In this document: in pieces, positions 15,597 to 17,335 of the stretch
Position numbering within the stretch: position 1 is the first letter of the stretch
How the letters are laid out: each line of letters begins with the position of its first letter
DNA from: PR03 sp964353555
GTDB lineage: Bacteria > Myxococcota_A > UBA9160 > PR03
NCBI GenBank assembly: GCA_964353555.1
Contig: CAYGWM010000084.1
Coordinates: 1-17,335 of the forward strand
DNA length: 17,335 nucleotides
Direction of reading: 5' to 3'
Program-made: the position numbers and the translations under genes
Notes under the pieces: generated by a model
What the model was told of the DNA's origin: nothing
The model's database searches: none
The model's input: only the letters and a program-made list of their open reading frames with translations

Positions 15597-16458
15597 CGAT
15601 CGCAATTCGCGCTGGCGTCGTGTACAGGTTGAAGCGCCCGGCGCGCAGGAATCCAATCAGCGTGATGCCGCAGCGCTCGGCCATTCGAAGCGCAAGGCTC
15701 GACGGCGCTCCAACCGCCGCGAGCACAGGAATACCCGCGCGCGCCGCCTTCTGCGTGATCTCGAAGCCGGCTCGTCCGGAGAGCATTAGAACGGTGTCGA
15801 ACAGCGAACGCCCGCCGGTCCCGTCGAGTTGCAGCGCGCCGGCCAGCAGGCGCGCGCCGATCACCTTGTCGACCGCGTTGTGGCGGCCGACGTCCTCGCG
15901 CAGCACAAGGAGCGCGCCCGCGCTGTCGAAGAGCGCGGCCGCGTGCAGGCCGCCGGTCTTCGCGAAACCCCGCTGTGCATGGCGCATCCGCTCGGGCAGC
16001 GCTTCCAGCACCGAGCGCGCAATCCGCGGCGCGTCGCGATCCAGCGCGGGGACGCCCCGCACAAAGACCTGCTCGATCGCAGTCTTGCCGCACAGGCCGC
16101 AGGCAGACGTGGCGAGAAACGAGCGTGCGCTGCGGCGCGCCGCGAGATCGAGATCGGGCCGCAGCCGGAACTCGATGCGATTCTCGACACCGGCCGCGGT
16201 GGGGTCGCGCAATTCGGCCAGGTCTTCGCGCGTGTCGATCAGTCCTTCTCCGTACAGGAAGCCGGCGACGAGTTCGGCGTCGTGGCCCGGCGTGCGCATC
16301 GTGACGGCCAGCGCGATCGACTCCTCGCCGTCCATGACGATCGGCGGCAGCAGCCGGATTTCGAGCGGCTCTTCGATGGCGACGGGATCAGGCAGCTCCT
16401 GACTGCGCCCGTCGATTACGTGCGTCGTGGGCCAGGCTTCGAAGTCGACGTCGGTCAA
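15589..16458 (-). CDS. fdhD: FdhD, sulfurtransferase for formate dehydrogenase maturation
   Basis: 289 residues, typical for the family. The start is TTG at 16458: it overlaps the TGA of the upstream oxidoreductase gene as TTGA, has GAGGTG about 8 nt upstream, and no ATG or GTG gives a better N-terminus. Conserved features are TPGHDAELVAGFLYGEGLI (56-74), the sulfur-carrying pair C120/C123 in SACGLCGK, a VGRHNAVDKVIG motif (about 199-210), a SGRAGFEI segment and the C-terminal GFLRAGRFNLYTTP. FdhD passes sulfur from IscS to the molybdenum cofactor of formate dehydrogenases, which makes those enzymes active. Direct coupling to the upstream molybdopterin oxidoreductase strongly suggests that protein is its client. 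Confidence 0.96.
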   Translation of the reverse strand: MTDVDFEAWPTTHVIDGRSQELPDPVAIEEPLEIRLLPPIVMDGEESIALAVTMRTPGHDAELVAGFLYGEGLIDTREDLAELRDPTAAGVENRIEFRLRPDLDLAARRSARSFLATSACGLCGKTAIEQVFVRGVPALDRDAPRIARSVLEALPERMRHAQRGFAKTGGLHAAALFDSAGALLVLREDVGRHNAVDKVIGARLLAGALQLDGTGGRSLFDTVLMLSGRAGFEITQKAARAGIPVLAAVGAPSSLALRMAERCGITLIGFLRAGRFNLYTTPARIAIDG

Positions 16459-17335
16459 AGCGCGATCACCTCGACGACCGCGTTGTAGTCCGGCTCGCCG
16501 CAGCGCGGATCGACGCGACCACGGCGGATCAGCACGTTGCCCTCGGGCCAGTGCACCTGCAGATTGCGCGCGAGGATCGGCGCCGTGCGCACGTGCGCCT
16601 CCATCTCACCGACGTCCGAGCGCAGCCGGACGCGCTGGCCTTCCCGCAGGCCGAGGCGTGCGACGTCTTGGGCGCTGATCAGCACGTCGTCGCGCGACGC
16701 GCCGGTCAGCGAGTCGCGATCCTCCCAGATCATCGAGTTGAACTGCTTGCCGCGGCGTGTGCTGATGCGGAAGCGATCGTCGGGGAGCGGCGCTTCGGGC
16801 GGATCGAAGAGCGACGCGTCCAGCGGAATCACGGCCGCTCGCGCGCGGCCGCCGGGCAAGGCGAAGTGCGGAGCGCCGTCGCGTTCGCACAGCCGCGCGC
16901 CGCCCCACTGTACCTGATCGCCCTTCGCTCGCAGCCGCTCGATGCCGTCGTAGGCCGGCACCGCGCGCGCAATGTCTTCGCGGATCGACGCGGCGTTGGC
17001 ACAGCCGACAACCTTCGCGCGCTCGGGATCGACCCGCGCGAGCAGATCGAGCAGCACCTGCCATTCGCTGCGCGCCTCGCCGATCCGGCGGCCAGGAATC
17101 TCGGGCGAGAACACGATGCGGCGTTCCGTCGTGGTCTGCGTGCCGCCGCCCGGCTGCTCGTAGCGCGTCGTCGCGGGTAGCAGTAGCACGGCGCCACCGG
17201 GAGCCGGATCCACCAGCATCGTCGGCGAAACTACCAAGTCGTGGTGCACGCGCAGCGGAACGCGCGCGAGCTGTGCGCGTACTCGATCGGGATCGGGCAG
17301 CGTCTCGACGAAATTGCCGCCGACACACCAGAGCA
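16455..17335 (-). CDS. C-terminal part of an FdhF-like molybdopterin oxidoreductase (partial)
   Basis: The frame is open at the right window edge; the visible 293 residues end at TGA 16455-16457. The first visible residues are LWCVGGNFVETLPDP, continuing through the GTG codon at 17249, so that codon is internal and not a start. Conserved pieces are PTMLVDP, LLLPATTRYEQPGGGTQTTT, IPGRRIGEARSEW, AVPAYDGIERL and the molydop-binding domain RRGKQFNSM...VHWPEGNVLIRRG...PDYNAVVEV. This is the C-terminal half of a DMSO-reductase-family enzyme of the FdhF/YdeP type. The cofactor-binding N-terminus and the Cys/Sec ligand are outside the window, so formate as substrate rests on the fdhD gene overlapping its end. 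The transcript continues into fdhD and the hydrolase. Confidence 0.88.
   Translation of the reverse strand, partial: LWCVGGNFVETLPDPDRVRAQLARVPLRVHHDLVVSPTMLVDPAPGGAVLLLPATTRYEQPGGGTQTTTERRIVFSPEIPGRRIGEARSEWQVLLDLLARVDPERAKVVGCANAASIREDIARAVPAYDGIERLRAKGDQVQWGGARLCERDGAPHFALPGGRARAAVIPLDASLFDPPEAPLPDDRFRISTRRGKQFNSMIWEDRDSLTGASRDDVLISAQDVARLGLREGQRVRLRSDVGEMEAHVRTAPILARNLQVHWPEGNVLIRRGRVDPRCGEPDYNAVVEVIAL

Noticed and set aside
13808..16402. 864-codon plus-strand frame across the DUF218 gene, hydrolase and fdhD
   Set aside because: It is Arg/Ser/Ala-rich with no domain and overlaps three well-supported genes; it is a product of high GC content.

Overview
This is a GC-rich bacterial window of about 17.3 kb. 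Genes sit on both strands with short gaps and frequent 4-nt start/stop overlaps. The mix suggests a deltaproteobacteria-like lineage (Myxococcota, Desulfobacterota, Binatota or an uncultured relative): an NtrC-type response regulator, a PEP-CTERM surface protein, a long ADP-forming acyl-CoA synthetase/GNAT fusion and an FdhF-like molybdopterin enzyme. This placement is inferred from gene content, because no rRNA or other marker gene is present. I saw no tRNA, rRNA, CRISPR array, transposase or phage gene.

Left part, minus strand (1-4956). The start of a membrane-anchored protein, probably a LuxR-type regulator, runs off the left edge. Next comes a secreted protein of a widespread uncharacterised family, with six evenly spaced cysteines. 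Then follows a compact three-gene operon, transcribed leftward: a histidine kinase whose membrane part is only a two-helix hairpin, an NtrC-type sigma-54 activator overlapping it by ATGA, and a PspA/IM30-family protein. I read this as a self-contained envelope-stress module. It resembles in logic the Bacillus LiaRS-LiaH pair, but uses a sigma-54 activator.

Centre (4957-9661). The gap upstream of the kinase holds a 20-bp tandem duplication and a perfect 39-bp inverted repeat with AT-rich arms and nested direct repeats. It looks like a small mobile or REP-like element in the shared leader of two divergent genes. Rightward lies a 903-residue acyl-CoA synthetase (ADP-forming)/GNAT fusion of the PatZ/Pka type that keeps the catalytic histidine. 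It converges, with overlapping stop codons, on a large beta-helix protein carrying a PEP-CTERM exosortase sorting signal.

Right part (9797-17335). An isocitrate lyase/PEP-mutase-family enzyme (minus) starts 34 bp from a divergent plus-strand cluster. That cluster encodes a membrane-anchored parvulin-like protein, a HupE/UreJ-family membrane protein, a coiled-coil membrane protein and a YdcF/ElyC-like DUF218 protein. It converges on a minus-strand operon that enters from the right edge: the C-terminal part of an FdhF-like molybdopterin oxidoreductase, its maturation sulfurtransferase FdhD (TTG start), and a secreted lipase-like hydrolase.

The items most worth following up are the kinase/NtrC/PspA module and the inverted repeat beside it.
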